DNA from: Pseudomonas fluorescens
GTDB taxonomy: Bacteria; Pseudomonadota; Gammaproteobacteria; Pseudomonadales; Pseudomonadaceae
DNA: 64,000 bases
Direction: 5' to 3'
NCBI RefSeq assembly: GCF_902497785.1
Contig: NZ_CABVHK010000025.1
Location: 1-64,000, forward strand
Part shown: in pieces, positions 6,737-15,943 of the stretch
Position numbering within the stretch: the first letter of the stretch is position 1
How the letters are laid out: each line of letters starts with the position of its first letter
Notes under the pieces: model-generated
The model's input: only the letters and a program-made list of their open reading frames with translations
The model's database searches: none
What the model was told of the DNA's origin: nothing
Made by a program: the position numbers and the translations under genes

Positions 6737-8419
6737 ATGTTGCAGACTCGCGTTATCCCCCCAGCCGAAGGCGCTTACCAGTACCCGCTGCTGATCAAAC
6801 GGCTGCTGATGTCCGGCGCGCGCTATGAGAAAACCCGCGAGATCGTTTACCGGGACCAATTGCGCTACAGCTATCCGACCCTGATTGAACGGGTCGCGCG
6901 ATTGGCCAATGTGCTGACGGCGGCCGGCGTCAAGGCTGGCGATACCGTGGCGGTGATGGACTGGGACAGCCATCGTTACCTGGAATGCATGTTCGCGATC
7001 CCGATGATCGGTGCGGTCATCCACACGATTAATGTGCGCCTGTCGCCGGAGCAGATTCTCTACACCATGAACCACGCCGAGGACCGCTTCGTGCTGGTCA
7101 ACAGCGAGTTCGTGGGGCTGTACAACGCGATTGCCGGGCACCTGACGACGGTCGAGAAAACCCTGCTGCTGACCGACCTGCCGGAAAAGACCGCCGACTT
7201 GCCGAACCTCGTCGGCGAATACGAGCAATTACTGGCGGCTGCGAGCACGCAGTACGAATTCCAGGACTTCGACGAAAACTCGGTCGCGACCACGTTCTAC
7301 ACCACCGGTACCACCGGTAATCCCAAAGGTGTGTATTTCACCCACCGGCAACTGGTGCTGCACACCATGGGCGTGTCGACCATCATGGGCGCCATCGACA
7401 GTGTGCGGTTGCTGGGCACCAATGACGTGTACATGCCGATCACACCGATGTTCCATGTGCACGCCTGGGGCTTGCCGTATGTGGCAACCATGCTCGGCCT
7501 CAAACAGGTTTATCCCGGGCGCTACGATCCGGAGTATCTGGTGGAGTTGTGGCGCAAGGAAAAGGTCACCTTTTCGCATTGCGTACCGACCATCCTGCAA
7601 ATGGTCCTCAACGCCAAGGCTGCGCAAGGCACCGACTTCGGTGGCTGGAAAATCGTCATCGGCGGCAGTGCGCTGAATCGCACACTGTACGAAGCCGCCA
7701 AGACCAAGGGCATTCAACTGACGGCCGCCTACGGCATGTCGGAAACCGGGCCGCTGGTCTCGTGCGCACACCTCAACGATGAGTTGATGGCCGGTACCGA
7801 AGACGAACGCACCACTTACCGGATCAAGGCCGGCGTGCCGGGGCCCTTGGTCGAGGCGGCGATTGTCGACACCGACGGCAACTTCCTGCCCGCCGATGGC
7901 GAGACGCAGGGAGAGCTGGTGTTGCGTGCGCCGTGGCTCACCGAAGGCTATTTCAACGAGCCGCAGAAGGGCGCCGAGCTCTGGGCCGGCGGCTGGCTGC
8001 ACACCGGTGACGTGGCGACCCTGGACAGCATGGGCGTGATCGACATTCGCGACCGCATCAAGGACGTGATCAAAACCGGCGGCGAGTGGATTTCCTCCCT
8101 GGACCTCGAAGATTTGATCAGCCGCCACACAGCGGTACGCGAAGTAGCAGTGGTAGGCATTGCCGATCCGCAGTGGGGCGAGCGCCCGTTTGCCTTGCTC
8201 GTAATCCGTGAAGGCCATGTAATCGGGGCGAAGGAACTCAAGGAACACCTCAAGCCGTTTGTGGAATTGGGACACCTGAGCAAGTGGGCCATCCCGAGCC
8301 AGATCGCCCTTGTTACTGAAATTCCCAAGACCAGTGTCGGCAAGCTCGACAAGAAGCGCATCCGCCTCGACATCACTGAATGGCAAGCCAACAACAGCAC
8401 CTTCCTTTCGACGCTTTAA
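6737..8419 (+). CDS. Fatty-acid--CoA ligase (AMP-binding, medium/long-chain AlkK-like)
   Basis: A 560-residue adenylate-forming enzyme. The core motifs appear in order: phosphate-binding TTGTTGNPKG, the A5 motif AAYGMSETGP, the A7 motif LHTGDVATLD, the hinge IKDVIKTGGEWISS and the C-terminal catalytic lysine in KTSVGKLDKKRIR. It activates a carboxylic acid to acyl-AMP and then acyl-CoA, and the overall pattern is closest to AlkK-type fatty acyl-CoA ligases. The start at 6737 has AAAAGGGA at 6723-6730; a longer frame from 6671 lacks a site. It is followed by DUF1302 and DUF1329 genes and a LAL regulator, which suggests uptake and activation of an exogenous lipid-like substrate. Confidence 0.9.
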   Translation: MLQTRVIPPAEGAYQYPLLIKRLLMSGARYEKTREIVYRDQLRYSYPTLIERVARLANVLTAAGVKAGDTVAVMDWDSHRYLECMFAIPMIGAVIHTINVRLSPEQILYTMNHAEDRFVLVNSEFVGLYNAIAGHLTTVEKTLLLTDLPEKTADLPNLVGEYEQLLAAASTQYEFQDFDENSVATTFYTTGTTGNPKGVYFTHRQLVLHTMGVSTIMGAIDSVRLLGTNDVYMPITPMFHVHAWGLPYVATMLGLKQVYPGRYDPEYLVELWRKEKVTFSHCVPTILQMVLNAKAAQGTDFGGWKIVIGGSALNRTLYEAAKTKGIQLTAAYGMSETGPLVSCAHLNDELMAGTEDERTTYRIKAGVPGPLVEAAIVDTDGNFLPADGETQGELVLRAPWLTEGYFNEPQKGAELWAGGWLHTGDVATLDSMGVIDIRDRIKDVIKTGGEWISSLDLEDLISRHTAVREVAVVGIADPQWGERPFALLVIREGHVIGAKELKEHLKPFVELGHLSKWAIPSQIALVTEIPKTSVGKLDKKRIRLDITEWQANNSTFLSTL

Positions 8420-8426
8420 GCGTCTT

Positions 8427-8452
8427 CTGGCGTGCCTGAAAAGGCACGCCAG
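8427..8452. terminator. Strong stem-loop after the acyl-CoA ligase gene
   Basis: A perfect 10-bp inverted repeat, CTGGCGTGCC (8427-8436) and GGCACGCCAG (8443-8452), with a six-base loop, starts 8 bases after the ligase stop codon. There is no U-run after it, so it may be a processing or attenuating hairpin rather than a full intrinsic terminator. Confidence 0.5.
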
Positions 8453-8457
8453 GCCCA

Positions 8458-8477
8458 CCAAGCAAGCGCTTGGCTTG
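8458..8477. promoter_or_regulatory. Palindrome CAAGCGCTTG, possible regulator operator
   Basis: The 336-base gap between the acyl-CoA ligase and the DUF1302 gene contains a perfect 10-bp palindrome, CAAGCGCTTG at 8463-8472, within CCAAGCAAGCGCTTGGCTTG. Palindromes of this form are often bound by TetR-family regulators of lipid-degradation genes in pseudomonads. No such regulator is in this window, so the assignment is speculative. Further right in the gap, TATAGT at 8603-8608 could be a -10 element; I see no small gene. Confidence 0.3.
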
Positions 8478-8756
8478 TGAAATCCGAATTTTAGGCCATC
8501 CTTCCCGTGCCGACAGGTGTCGGCCTGGCGAAAGGACTGTTCCAGAGTGGCTGGCAGCTGCAAATCACACTTTAGAGGGATCAAGCGGTACTACCTGCTG
8601 GCTATAGTCCGCTCAAGGATTTTTAAGAACGGGGCACACGCACAAAACGGGGCGATGCAACTTTGGAATGACTTCGGGATGCCCTGGCTCCCGGTCAACC
8701 ACTGCGTTTTTAAAAGTACTCACTGCCATAACAATAATGCACATGGAGTAGCGTCG

Positions 8757-10703
8757 ATGACATCAGTAAACCAGTTCTGGCGCCGGGCGAAACTGCCCCT
8801 GGCGGTCAGTCTTGCCTCTACGCTCGCCGGGCCCGCATTCGGCGTCAGTTTCAACGTGGGCGAAATCGAAGGTCAGTTCGACTCGTCCCTGTCGATCGGT
8901 GCCAGTTGGTCTACCGAGAGCGCCAACAAGAACCTCATCGGCGTCAACAATGGTGGTCGCGGCCTGTCCCAGACCTCCGATGACGGCCACTTGAACTTCA
9001 AGAGCGGGGAAACCTTCTCGAAGATCTTCAAAGGCATCCATGACCTTGAATTGAAGTACGGCGACACCGGCGTCTTCGTCCGGGGCAAATACTGGTATGA
9101 CTTCGAACTCAAGGACGAAGACCGTCCCTTCAAGGACATCAGCGACAACAACCGCAAGGAAGGCGCCAAGTCCTCCGGCGGGCAAATTCTCGATGCCTTC
9201 GTCTACCACAACTACTCCGTTGCCGATCAGCCGGGTTCCGTGCGTCTGGGCAAGCAAGTGGTCAGCTGGGGCGAAAGTACGTTCATCGGCGGCGGTATCA
9301 ACTCGATCAACCCGATCGACGTTTCCGCGTTTCGCCGTCCAGGTGCCGAGATCAAGGAAGGCCTGATCCCGGTCAACATGTTCTACGTGTCCCAGAGCCT
9401 GACCGAGAACCTTTCGACGGAAGCGTTCTATCAGCTGGAATGGGACCAGACCGTGACCGACAACTGCGGCACGTTCTTCTCGCAACCGGACGTGATCTCC
9501 GATGGCTGCGACCAAAACCTGGCCGTGTTGCGCACCCGTAACGGGCTTAACGGCTCGCTGGCCGCCGCCGGGTTGCCGCCTGCGCTGCGCAACGCCGCCC
9601 TCAACACCCTGGCCGCCCGCGGCGTGACCTGGGGCAGCCCGGATGAAGGCGCCATCGTGCGTCGCGGTCCGGATCGCGATGCACGCGACAGCGGCCAGTT
9701 CGGCGTGTCGTTCAAGTACATGTTCGAACCGCTGGACACCGAGTTCGGTGGTTATTTCATGAACTACCACAGCCGCGCGCCGATCTTCAGTGGCAAAGGC
9801 GCTCCGGCCAGTGCATATAGCGGGCAAGCTCTGGGTGGCGCACTGGTGGGTGCCGGCATTCCGGGAGCCATTGTGGGCGGCCAGACGGGTCTGGCTGCAC
9901 AGTTGCTGCCGTTCCAGGTGGTGGGTAACTCCAGCTACTTCGTCGAGTACCCGGAAGACATTCGCCTGTACGGCCTGAGCTTCTCCACCACGTTGCCTAC
10001 CGGTACCGCGTGGAGTGGTGAAGTCAGCTACCGTCCGAACGCGCCGGTCCAGCTCAACACCACCGACATCCTTTATTCCGGCCTGACCCCCCTGAACCCT
10101 AACGTGTCCGTATTGCAGGGCCGTCCGGGCGAAGATCAGCATGGTTATCGCCGCAAGGAAGTGACCCAGCTGCAGACGACCCTCACTCACTTCTTCGACC
10201 AAGTGATGGGCGCCGAGCGACTGACGCTGGTTGGCGAGGTCGGTTTCACTCACGTCGGCGGCCTGGAAAGCACGTCGAAAGCGCGTTACGGCCGTGACCC
10301 GAGCTACGGCCCGGGCCCATTGCCAGGTGGTCAGTGCCAGACATTGAACTCCGGCACCCTGGCCGGTGGTCCACAAAACAACGTCAGTCGCTACTGCGAA
10401 AACGATGGCTTCACCACGGCCAATTCCTGGGGCTACCGCGGTCGCGCCATCTGGGAATACAACGACGTGTTCGCCGGTGTGAACCTCAAGCCGAACGTCG
10501 TCTGGTCCCATGACGTGGAAGGCTACTCGCCTGGCCCTGGCGGCAACTTCGAGGAAGGTCGCAAAGCGGTCAGCCTGGGTGTCGACGCCGAATACCAGAA
10601 CACCTACACAGCGTCCCTGGCCTACACCAACTTCTTTGACGGCAAGTACACCACTGTGGATGACCGCGATTTCGTTGCGCTCAGCTTCGGCGTGAACTTC
10701 TAA
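8757..10703 (+). CDS. DUF1302 family outer-membrane protein
   Basis: A 648-residue exported protein. It has a basic N-terminus, a hydrophobic signal segment (LPLAVSLASTLAGPAFG), then alternating strands rich in aromatic residues and a C-terminus ending in FVALSFGVNF, the terminal-aromatic pattern of an outer-membrane beta barrel. This matches DUF1302, a family of large pseudomonad outer-membrane proteins nearly always encoded beside DUF1329, with a suspected role in lipid or hydrophobic-substrate traffic but no established function. ATG at 8757 follows TGGAG at 8743-8747; the frame is open back to 8517, but nothing upstream looks like a signal peptide. DUF1329 starts 28 bases after the stop. 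Confidence 0.88.
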   Translation: MTSVNQFWRRAKLPLAVSLASTLAGPAFGVSFNVGEIEGQFDSSLSIGASWSTESANKNLIGVNNGGRGLSQTSDDGHLNFKSGETFSKIFKGIHDLELKYGDTGVFVRGKYWYDFELKDEDRPFKDISDNNRKEGAKSSGGQILDAFVYHNYSVADQPGSVRLGKQVVSWGESTFIGGGINSINPIDVSAFRRPGAEIKEGLIPVNMFYVSQSLTENLSTEAFYQLEWDQTVTDNCGTFFSQPDVISDGCDQNLAVLRTRNGLNGSLAAAGLPPALRNAALNTLAARGVTWGSPDEGAIVRRGPDRDARDSGQFGVSFKYMFEPLDTEFGGYFMNYHSRAPIFSGKGAPASAYSGQALGGALVGAGIPGAIVGGQTGLAAQLLPFQVVGNSSYFVEYPEDIRLYGLSFSTTLPTGTAWSGEVSYRPNAPVQLNTTDILYSGLTPLNPNVSVLQGRPGEDQHGYRRKEVTQLQTTLTHFFDQVMGAERLTLVGEVGFTHVGGLESTSKARYGRDPSYGPGPLPGGQCQTLNSGTLAGGPQNNVSRYCENDGFTTANSWGYRGRAIWEYNDVFAGVNLKPNVVWSHDVEGYSPGPGGNFEEGRKAVSLGVDAEYQNTYTASLAYTNFFDGKYTTVDDRDFVALSFGVNF

Positions 10704-10731
10704 GCACTGCTTTTTCAGGACGAACACACCT

Positions 10732-12096
10732 ATGAAAACAACAAAGAGTCTGTTCCAAGCCGGAGTTCTGGGGCTGACGTTGCTGGCGACCAGCGTGATG
10801 GCTGCGGTCCCTGCTGCCGAAGCGGACAAGCTGGGCAAGAGCCTGACGCCGATGGGCGCCGAGATGGCCGGCAATGCCGACGGTTCGATTCCAGCCTGGA
10901 AGCCGCTGCCGAAAAACGCCGGTGCCGTCGACGGCAAAGGTTTCCTGTCCGACCCGTACGCCAGTGAAAAACCGCTGTTCACCATCACTGCGCAGAACGT
11001 CGATCAGTACAAGGACAAGCTTGCGCCGGGCCAGTACGCGATGTTCAAACGCTACCCGGAAACGTTCAAGATGCCGGTCTACCCGTCCCATCGCGGCGCT
11101 ACTGTGCCGGATGACGTGTTCGCCGCCATCAAGAAAAACGCCACTGCAACCAGTCTGGTGTCTGGCGGCAACGGCCTTTCAAACTTTGAAACCGCCGTTC
11201 CCTTCCCGATTCCGAAAACCGGCGTCGAAGTCATCTGGAACCACATCACCCGCTACCGCGGTGGCAGCGTGACGCGTCTGGTAACCCAGGCCACCCCGCA
11301 GCCGAACGGCTCGTACAGCCTGGTGTACTTCCAGGACCAGTTCGTGTTCCGCGACAAGATGAAGGATTACGATCCGGCGAACCCGGGCAACATCCTGTTC
11401 TACTTCAAGCAAAAAGTGACTGCGCCGTCACGTCTGGCCGGTGGTGTGCTGCTGGTGCACGAAACCCTCGACCAGGTTAAGGAACCGCGTTCGGCGTGGG
11501 TCTATAACGCCGGCCAGCGCCGTGTGCGTCGTGCTCCGCAAGTGTCCTATGACGGGCCGGGTACCGCGGCTGATGGCCTGCGCACCTCCGACAACCTGGA
11601 CATGTACAACGGGGCACCGGATCGCTACGACTGGAAACTGGAAGGCAAGAAGGAGATGTACATCGCCTCCGACAGCTACAAGCTCGACTCGCCGCAACTG
11701 AAGTACGCCGACATCATCAAGGCCGGCCACATCAACCAGGACCTGACTCGCTACGAGCTGCGCCGGGTCTGGCATGTGGTGGCAACCTTGAAGGAAGGTC
11801 AGCGCCACATCTACGCCAAACGTGACTTCTACATCGACGAAGACACCTGGCAGGCCGCGGTGATCGATCACTACGATGGTCGTAATCAACTGTGGCGTGT
11901 AGCGGAAGCGCACTCCCAGAACTACTACAACGTGCAAGTGCCGTGGTACACCCTGGAAACCCTGTACGACCTGCAATCGGGCCGTTACCTGGCGCTGGGT
12001 ATGAAGAACGAAGAGAAATCGGCGTATGACTTCGGCTTCACCGCGACCACCAGTGACTTCACTCCAGCGGCATTGCGTCAGGACGGGGTTCGTTAA
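10732..12096 (+). CDS. DUF1329 domain-containing periplasmic protein
   Basis: A 454-residue protein with a cleavable signal peptide (KTTKSLFQAGVLGLTLLATS, cleavage near MAAVPAAEA). It belongs to DUF1329, whose fold resembles LolA/LolB lipoprotein carriers, with the family segments NHITRYRGG, FYIDEDTW and WYTLETLYDLQSGRY visible. It should sit in the periplasm and is proposed to ferry a hydrophobic ligand to or from its DUF1302 partner upstream. The two genes are 28 bases apart and the pair ends at a clear terminator, so they form one operon. The substrate is unknown. Confidence 0.88.
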   Translation: MKTTKSLFQAGVLGLTLLATSVMAAVPAAEADKLGKSLTPMGAEMAGNADGSIPAWKPLPKNAGAVDGKGFLSDPYASEKPLFTITAQNVDQYKDKLAPGQYAMFKRYPETFKMPVYPSHRGATVPDDVFAAIKKNATATSLVSGGNGLSNFETAVPFPIPKTGVEVIWNHITRYRGGSVTRLVTQATPQPNGSYSLVYFQDQFVFRDKMKDYDPANPGNILFYFKQKVTAPSRLAGGVLLVHETLDQVKEPRSAWVYNAGQRRVRRAPQVSYDGPGTAADGLRTSDNLDMYNGAPDRYDWKLEGKKEMYIASDSYKLDSPQLKYADIIKAGHINQDLTRYELRRVWHVVATLKEGQRHIYAKRDFYIDEDTWQAAVIDHYDGRNQLWRVAEAHSQNYYNVQVPWYTLETLYDLQSGRYLALGMKNEEKSAYDFGFTATTSDFTPAALRQDGVR

Positions 12097-12124
12097 CCCG
12101 TACTGAACAGAGGCCGCATCCTCG

Positions 12125-12157
12125 AAAAACGCCCTGACTGGTTCAGGGCGTTTTTTT
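12125..12157 (+). terminator. Rho-independent terminator of the DUF1302-DUF1329 operon
   Basis: An inverted repeat ACGCCCTGA / TCAGGGCGT with a short loop, followed by seven Ts (12151-12157) and preceded by an A-run, 28 bases after the DUF1329 stop codon. Confidence 0.92.
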
Positions 12158-12170
12158 GCGTTGGAGAAAA

Positions 12171-12258
12171 GATCGCAGCCTCGTTTCACTCGACAGCTCC
12201 TACGTCGCAAACAGAGCGCTCACCCGTAGGAGCTGCCGAGTGAAACGAGGCTGCGATC
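12171..12258. repeat. REPIN, type B variant
   Basis: Inverted 33-base arms at 12171-12203 and 12226-12258. They keep the ends GATCGCAGCCTCG and GTAGGAGCTG of the type B element, but the middle differs: TTTCACTCGA replaces the usual GCGGCAG stretch, and both arms carry the change so the stem is kept. The rest of the 280-base gap holds the terminator and the LuxR-gene promoter area. Confidence 0.9.
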
Positions 12259-12275
12259 CAGTGTCGTGCAGTCTT

Positions 12276-12293
12276 TTTGTAGCCATTTGTAGC
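12276..12293 (+). promoter_or_regulatory. Direct repeat TTTGTAGC with 10-bp period upstream of the LAL regulator
   Basis: TTTGTAGC occurs at 12276-12283 and again at 12286-12293, exactly one helical turn apart, about 84 bases ahead of the regulator start. Same-face direct repeats are the usual arrangement for MalT-like activators. Autoregulation is a guess from position only. Confidence 0.3.
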
Positions 12294-12376
12294 AACTACC
12301 TTCAATACCTCTTCGTTTACCGCTAGTCTGCGGACATCTGCAACGCCGCCAACAGCAATTCAAACAAGAGCCGGCC

Positions 12377-15115
12377 ATGACTGATCTGTCCCCAATCCCA
12401 GGCCCCGCAAGCGCTGCCGTCGCCACACTGGACGGGCGTTTTTTTCGGCCGCCGTTACCCGACGGTCATGTGCTGAGGCCCCGTTTATGTGAGCGCCTGA
12501 GTGCTGGCCTCGGTGGCAGGCTATTGCTGGTCAGCGCGCCGGCAGGGTTTGGCAAGAGTTCATTGGCGGTAGAGTTCTGTCAGGGATTGCCCGCTCACTG
12601 GCAAAGTCTCTGGCTGGGGTTGAGCCCGCGAGACAATGATCCAGGCCGTTTTCTTGAGCGACTGCTCGAAGGCCTTCAGGATTTTTTCCCCAAACTGGGG
12701 AGGCAATCCCTGGGGCTGCTGAAGATGCGTCAGCGGCATCAGCCGTTTGCGTTCGAGGAATGGCTGGACGGTTTGCTCGATGAGTTGGCCGTGCACCTGT
12801 TGCCGACGGCGCCACTGCTTCTGGTGCTTGATGACTACCATCTGGCCCAGGGTCCGGTGCTCGATCGTTGTCTGCAATTTTTCCTCAATCATCTACCGGA
12901 CGGCTTGCTGGTGATGGTCACCAGTCGCCAGCGTCCGGACTGGCATCTGGCGCGGCTGCGGTTGTCGCGGCAACTGCTCGAGTTGCATGAGCAGGACTTG
13001 CGCCTGACCCATGATGAAGCCTTGTCCCTGCTCGATCGACACAGCACCTCGTTGCGCGGCGAAGCGCTGGAGAACCTGATCCAGCACAGTGAAGGCTGGG
13101 TCGCTGGCCTGCGTTTCTGGTTGCTCGCGGCGTCCGAAGCGGGTTCTGAAGGTGCGTTGCCCCAATCCTTGCACGGTGGGGAAGGGCTGATTCGCGATTA
13201 CCTGCTTGAAGAAGTCATCGATTGCCTGCCTGCCGAAGTGCAATCCTTTCTGTACGACACGGCGCCTCAGGATCGCTTTTGCAGCGAGCTGTGCGATGCC
13301 GTTCGCGAAGCGCATGACAGTGCCGAGATCCTGCGATTTCTACTCGCGCATCAAGTGTTCCTGGTGCCGCTGGACGAACATGGCCACTGGTATCGCTACC
13401 ATCATCTGTTTTCCGACCTGCTGCGCACGCGGCCCGCCAATCAGGCAATGGTGCCGGCGGCCAGCCTGCACTTGCGCGCCTGTCGCTGGTTCAATGCCCA
13501 GGGTCTGCTCGATGAAGCGGTGGAGCAGGCGTTGCGTGCCGGGCACCTGGATGTCGCCGCGAACCTGGTACAAAACCTTTCCGAAGAGCAATTGCTGGCC
13601 GAGCAGAACGTCGGCATGTTGTTGCGCTGGAAAATGGATTTGCCCGACAGCCTGTTGGTCAGCACGCCACGGCTGATCGTGCTCTACAGCTGGGCGTTGG
13701 GGCTGGCCTGTCAGCTGGACGCCGCCGAGGAATTGGCCGGCCACCTGAGCCGGTTCCTGCCGGCGCCATCGGCGACCGCGCAGAAATCCATGCTGGCGCA
13801 GTGGCTGGCCTTGAGCGGAATCATCGCCCGTGGCCGCGGCAATCGCGCGTTGACGCTGCTGTATTGCACCGAGGCGCTGGAGAGTCTTCCAGCCAAGCGT
13901 TATGGCCAGCGTCTGATGTGCCTTTCGACCTTGTCCAACCTGGCCATTGCCGACGGCGACTTGTGGCGGGCCAGGGGTTTGAACCGTGATTCCCTCGAGT
14001 TGGCGCAACGGGTCGGTAATCCGTTGTTCGAAGCGCTCGCGCATTATGATCGAGCGCGGGTATTGCAGGCGCGAGGGGAAATCCTGCGTGCGCTGGATGA
14101 AGTCCGTCAGGGGCTGCAACGTCTGCAAGGCCTGTCGCCGCAACGGCTGTATGCCGTGCGCGCCCGGCTGACGTTGTACGAGGGTTTTCTACTGGCCCTG
14201 CGTCTGCAACCTCAAGCTGCGCGGCTGCGCTTGCAAGCGGGTTTGACCGAAGCCCGCGCCTGTCGCGACATCAGCGTATTGATCGGTCATTGTGTAATCG
14301 CCAGACTTGAAGGCAGCAGCGGCGAGTTCGCCAAGGCGTTTGCCGAACTCGCCGAAGCTGAGCGGCTGATGCATATCTGGGACGTTCCGCCGATCTACTA
14401 CCTGGCGATGATCACGCTGGTGAAATGCGAACTCTGGCTGGCCCAGGGCCGTACCGATCTGGCGGAAGCCTGGCTGGCGCGACTCGGCCAGACCTATAAC
14501 GGCGAGCAACCGGCGGCGCCACCGGAATTCCATCCGCAACTGCCGCTGCACGTCGAATTGCAGCAGGCATTGCTGGACGTCATACAGGGGCAGCCGATGC
14601 TGGCTGAGGGCCGATTGAATGCGTTGCTCGAGCATGGCCAGCAAACAGGCCGACAGATGCTCAGCGTCATGGCCCTGGCGCAGAAAACCGAATTGTTGCT
14701 CGCGCACAACCGTGAGCCTGAAGCCCGGCAAGCCTTCGCGCAGTCGCTGGAGGCGGCCAGTGGTGGCGTCCTGCAACCCTTTGAAGGCTTGCTGAGCAAA
14801 TACCCCGACTGGCTGCGCGATCAGCTTCAGAGCAACGCGAAAGCCACGGTTTCGCAGAGCCTTGCAGAGCAACTTCCCACCGTTGCTGCGCGCATCGCCT
14901 CAGAGCCATCACCAGCGTGCGAGCAACTCAGTTCCCGTGAACTGGCGGTTCTCAAACTCATCGCTCAGGGGTGTTCGAACCAGGAAATCAGCGACCAGTT
15001 GTTCATCTCCCTGCACACGGTGAAAACTCACGCCAGCCACATCAACAGCAAGCTCGGGGTCGAGCGTCGCACTCAGGCGGTGGCGCGAGCGAAAGCGTTG
15101 GGCGTGTTGGGTTGA
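12377..15115 (+). CDS. LuxR-family transcriptional activator, large ATP-binding MalT-like (LAL/STAND) type
   Basis: A 912-residue regulator. An N-terminal NTPase has Walker A APAGFGKS (residues 54-61) and Walker B LLLVLDDYH (about 146-154). A long helical-repeat sensor region rich in Leu, Ala and Arg follows (about 350-830), then a C-terminal LuxR helix-turn-helix (SSRELAVLKLIAQG, NQEISDQLFISLHTVKTHAS). This is the MalT architecture: ATP and an inducer drive multimerisation and activation of target promoters. It lies directly downstream of the lipid-type block, so it probably activates the acyl-CoA ligase and/or DUF1302-DUF1329 genes in response to their substrate. The target and inducer are inference. 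Confidence 0.9.
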   Translation: MTDLSPIPGPASAAVATLDGRFFRPPLPDGHVLRPRLCERLSAGLGGRLLLVSAPAGFGKSSLAVEFCQGLPAHWQSLWLGLSPRDNDPGRFLERLLEGLQDFFPKLGRQSLGLLKMRQRHQPFAFEEWLDGLLDELAVHLLPTAPLLLVLDDYHLAQGPVLDRCLQFFLNHLPDGLLVMVTSRQRPDWHLARLRLSRQLLELHEQDLRLTHDEALSLLDRHSTSLRGEALENLIQHSEGWVAGLRFWLLAASEAGSEGALPQSLHGGEGLIRDYLLEEVIDCLPAEVQSFLYDTAPQDRFCSELCDAVREAHDSAEILRFLLAHQVFLVPLDEHGHWYRYHHLFSDLLRTRPANQAMVPAASLHLRACRWFNAQGLLDEAVEQALRAGHLDVAANLVQNLSEEQLLAEQNVGMLLRWKMDLPDSLLVSTPRLIVLYSWALGLACQLDAAEELAGHLSRFLPAPSATAQKSMLAQWLALSGIIARGRGNRALTLLYCTEALESLPAKRYGQRLMCLSTLSNLAIADGDLWRARGLNRDSLELAQRVGNPLFEALAHYDRARVLQARGEILRALDEVRQGLQRLQGLSPQRLYAVRARLTLYEGFLLALRLQPQAARLRLQAGLTEARACRDISVLIGHCVIARLEGSSGEFAKAFAELAEAERLMHIWDVPPIYYLAMITLVKCELWLAQGRTDLAEAWLARLGQTYNGEQPAAPPEFHPQLPLHVELQQALLDVIQGQPMLAEGRLNALLEHGQQTGRQMLSVMALAQKTELLLAHNREPEARQAFAQSLEAASGGVLQPFEGLLSKYPDWLRDQLQSNAKATVSQSLAEQLPTVAARIASEPSPACEQLSSRELAVLKLIAQGCSNQEISDQLFISLHTVKTHASHINSKLGVERRTQAVARAKALGVLG

Positions 15116-15200
15116 CGACGTTTGTCGATACATTTGGCGGTCAAGAGCTGGAGATGAATGTGTGCGAAAATCGCGTGTCCCGTTTACCGAGCTTGATCCG

Positions 15201-15842
15201 ATGACCCAACAACCGAGCCTCATCCGCGAAACCTTCCCCGTCGGCCCGTTGCAGTGCAACTGCACGATCATCGGCGATCCGGTGACGAAAAAAGCCATCG
15301 TGGTCGATCCGGGTGGCAATCACGAACTGATCCTGGCGCGGCTCGACGCCCTTGGCTTGAAGGTGGTCAGCATCATCCACACCCACGCGCACCTCGATCA
15401 CTTCCTGGCTTCGGGTCAGTTGAAGGAGAAAACCGGCGCGACCCTGCACCTGCACAAAGAAGATCAGTTCCTCTGGGATAACCTGGAGATGCAATGCCAG
15501 ATGTTCGGTGTGCCTTACACCCCGGTTCCATCCCCTGATCGCTGGTTGGCCGACGATGAAGAATTGGCCTGCGGCTGTGGCGTGGCATTGCACACGCCCG
15601 GTCATACGCCGGGTTCCATGAGCTTTTGGTTTTCAGAGGCTAAGCTGCTGATTGCTGGCGACACGCTGTTCCGTCGCGGGGTAGGGCGCACGGATTTGTG
15701 GGGTGGCGATCAGGCGACCATCGTGCGTTCGATCAAGCAGCGGCTGTACACCCTCGATGAGGATGCCACCGTGGTCACCGGTCATGGCCCCGATACACGT
15801 CTGGGCGATGAAATGCGCGACAACCCTTTTGTGCGGGCATAA
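15201..15842 (+). CDS. MBL-fold metallo-hydrolase (glyoxalase II-like)
   Basis: A 213-residue metallo-beta-lactamase-fold hydrolase. The binuclear metal motif is THAHLDH at residues 61-67, followed by HTPGHTPGS, AGDTLFRRGVGRTD and a late VVTGHGPDT, which together supply the metal ligands. The short length, without the glyoxalase II C-terminal substrate domain, matches YcbL-type hydrolases that act on thioesters such as S-lactoylglutathione or related metabolites. ATG at 15201 begins the domain (MTQQPSLIRETFPVG); a GTG at 15162 would add 13 residues of no family resemblance. Confidence 0.88.
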   Translation: MTQQPSLIRETFPVGPLQCNCTIIGDPVTKKAIVVDPGGNHELILARLDALGLKVVSIIHTHAHLDHFLASGQLKEKTGATLHLHKEDQFLWDNLEMQCQMFGVPYTPVPSPDRWLADDEELACGCGVALHTPGHTPGSMSFWFSEAKLLIAGDTLFRRGVGRTDLWGGDQATIVRSIKQRLYTLDEDATVVTGHGPDTRLGDEMRDNPFVRA

Positions 15843-15943
15843 CGCTTAATCCACGGAATTTTCGGCGCGGGACGTGATCCAACGCCCGCAAGGGCCGATG
15901 CCTGAGTCCGATGCACCACAGAATGCAAAAGTAGGAGCTCTTC

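Noticed and set aside
8763..10988. A 741-codon open frame on the minus strand opposite DUF1302
   Set aside because: It is an antisense shadow of the high-GC DUF1302 gene. The plus-strand protein has a signal peptide, family match and ribosome-binding site; the minus frame has none and no recognisable domain.
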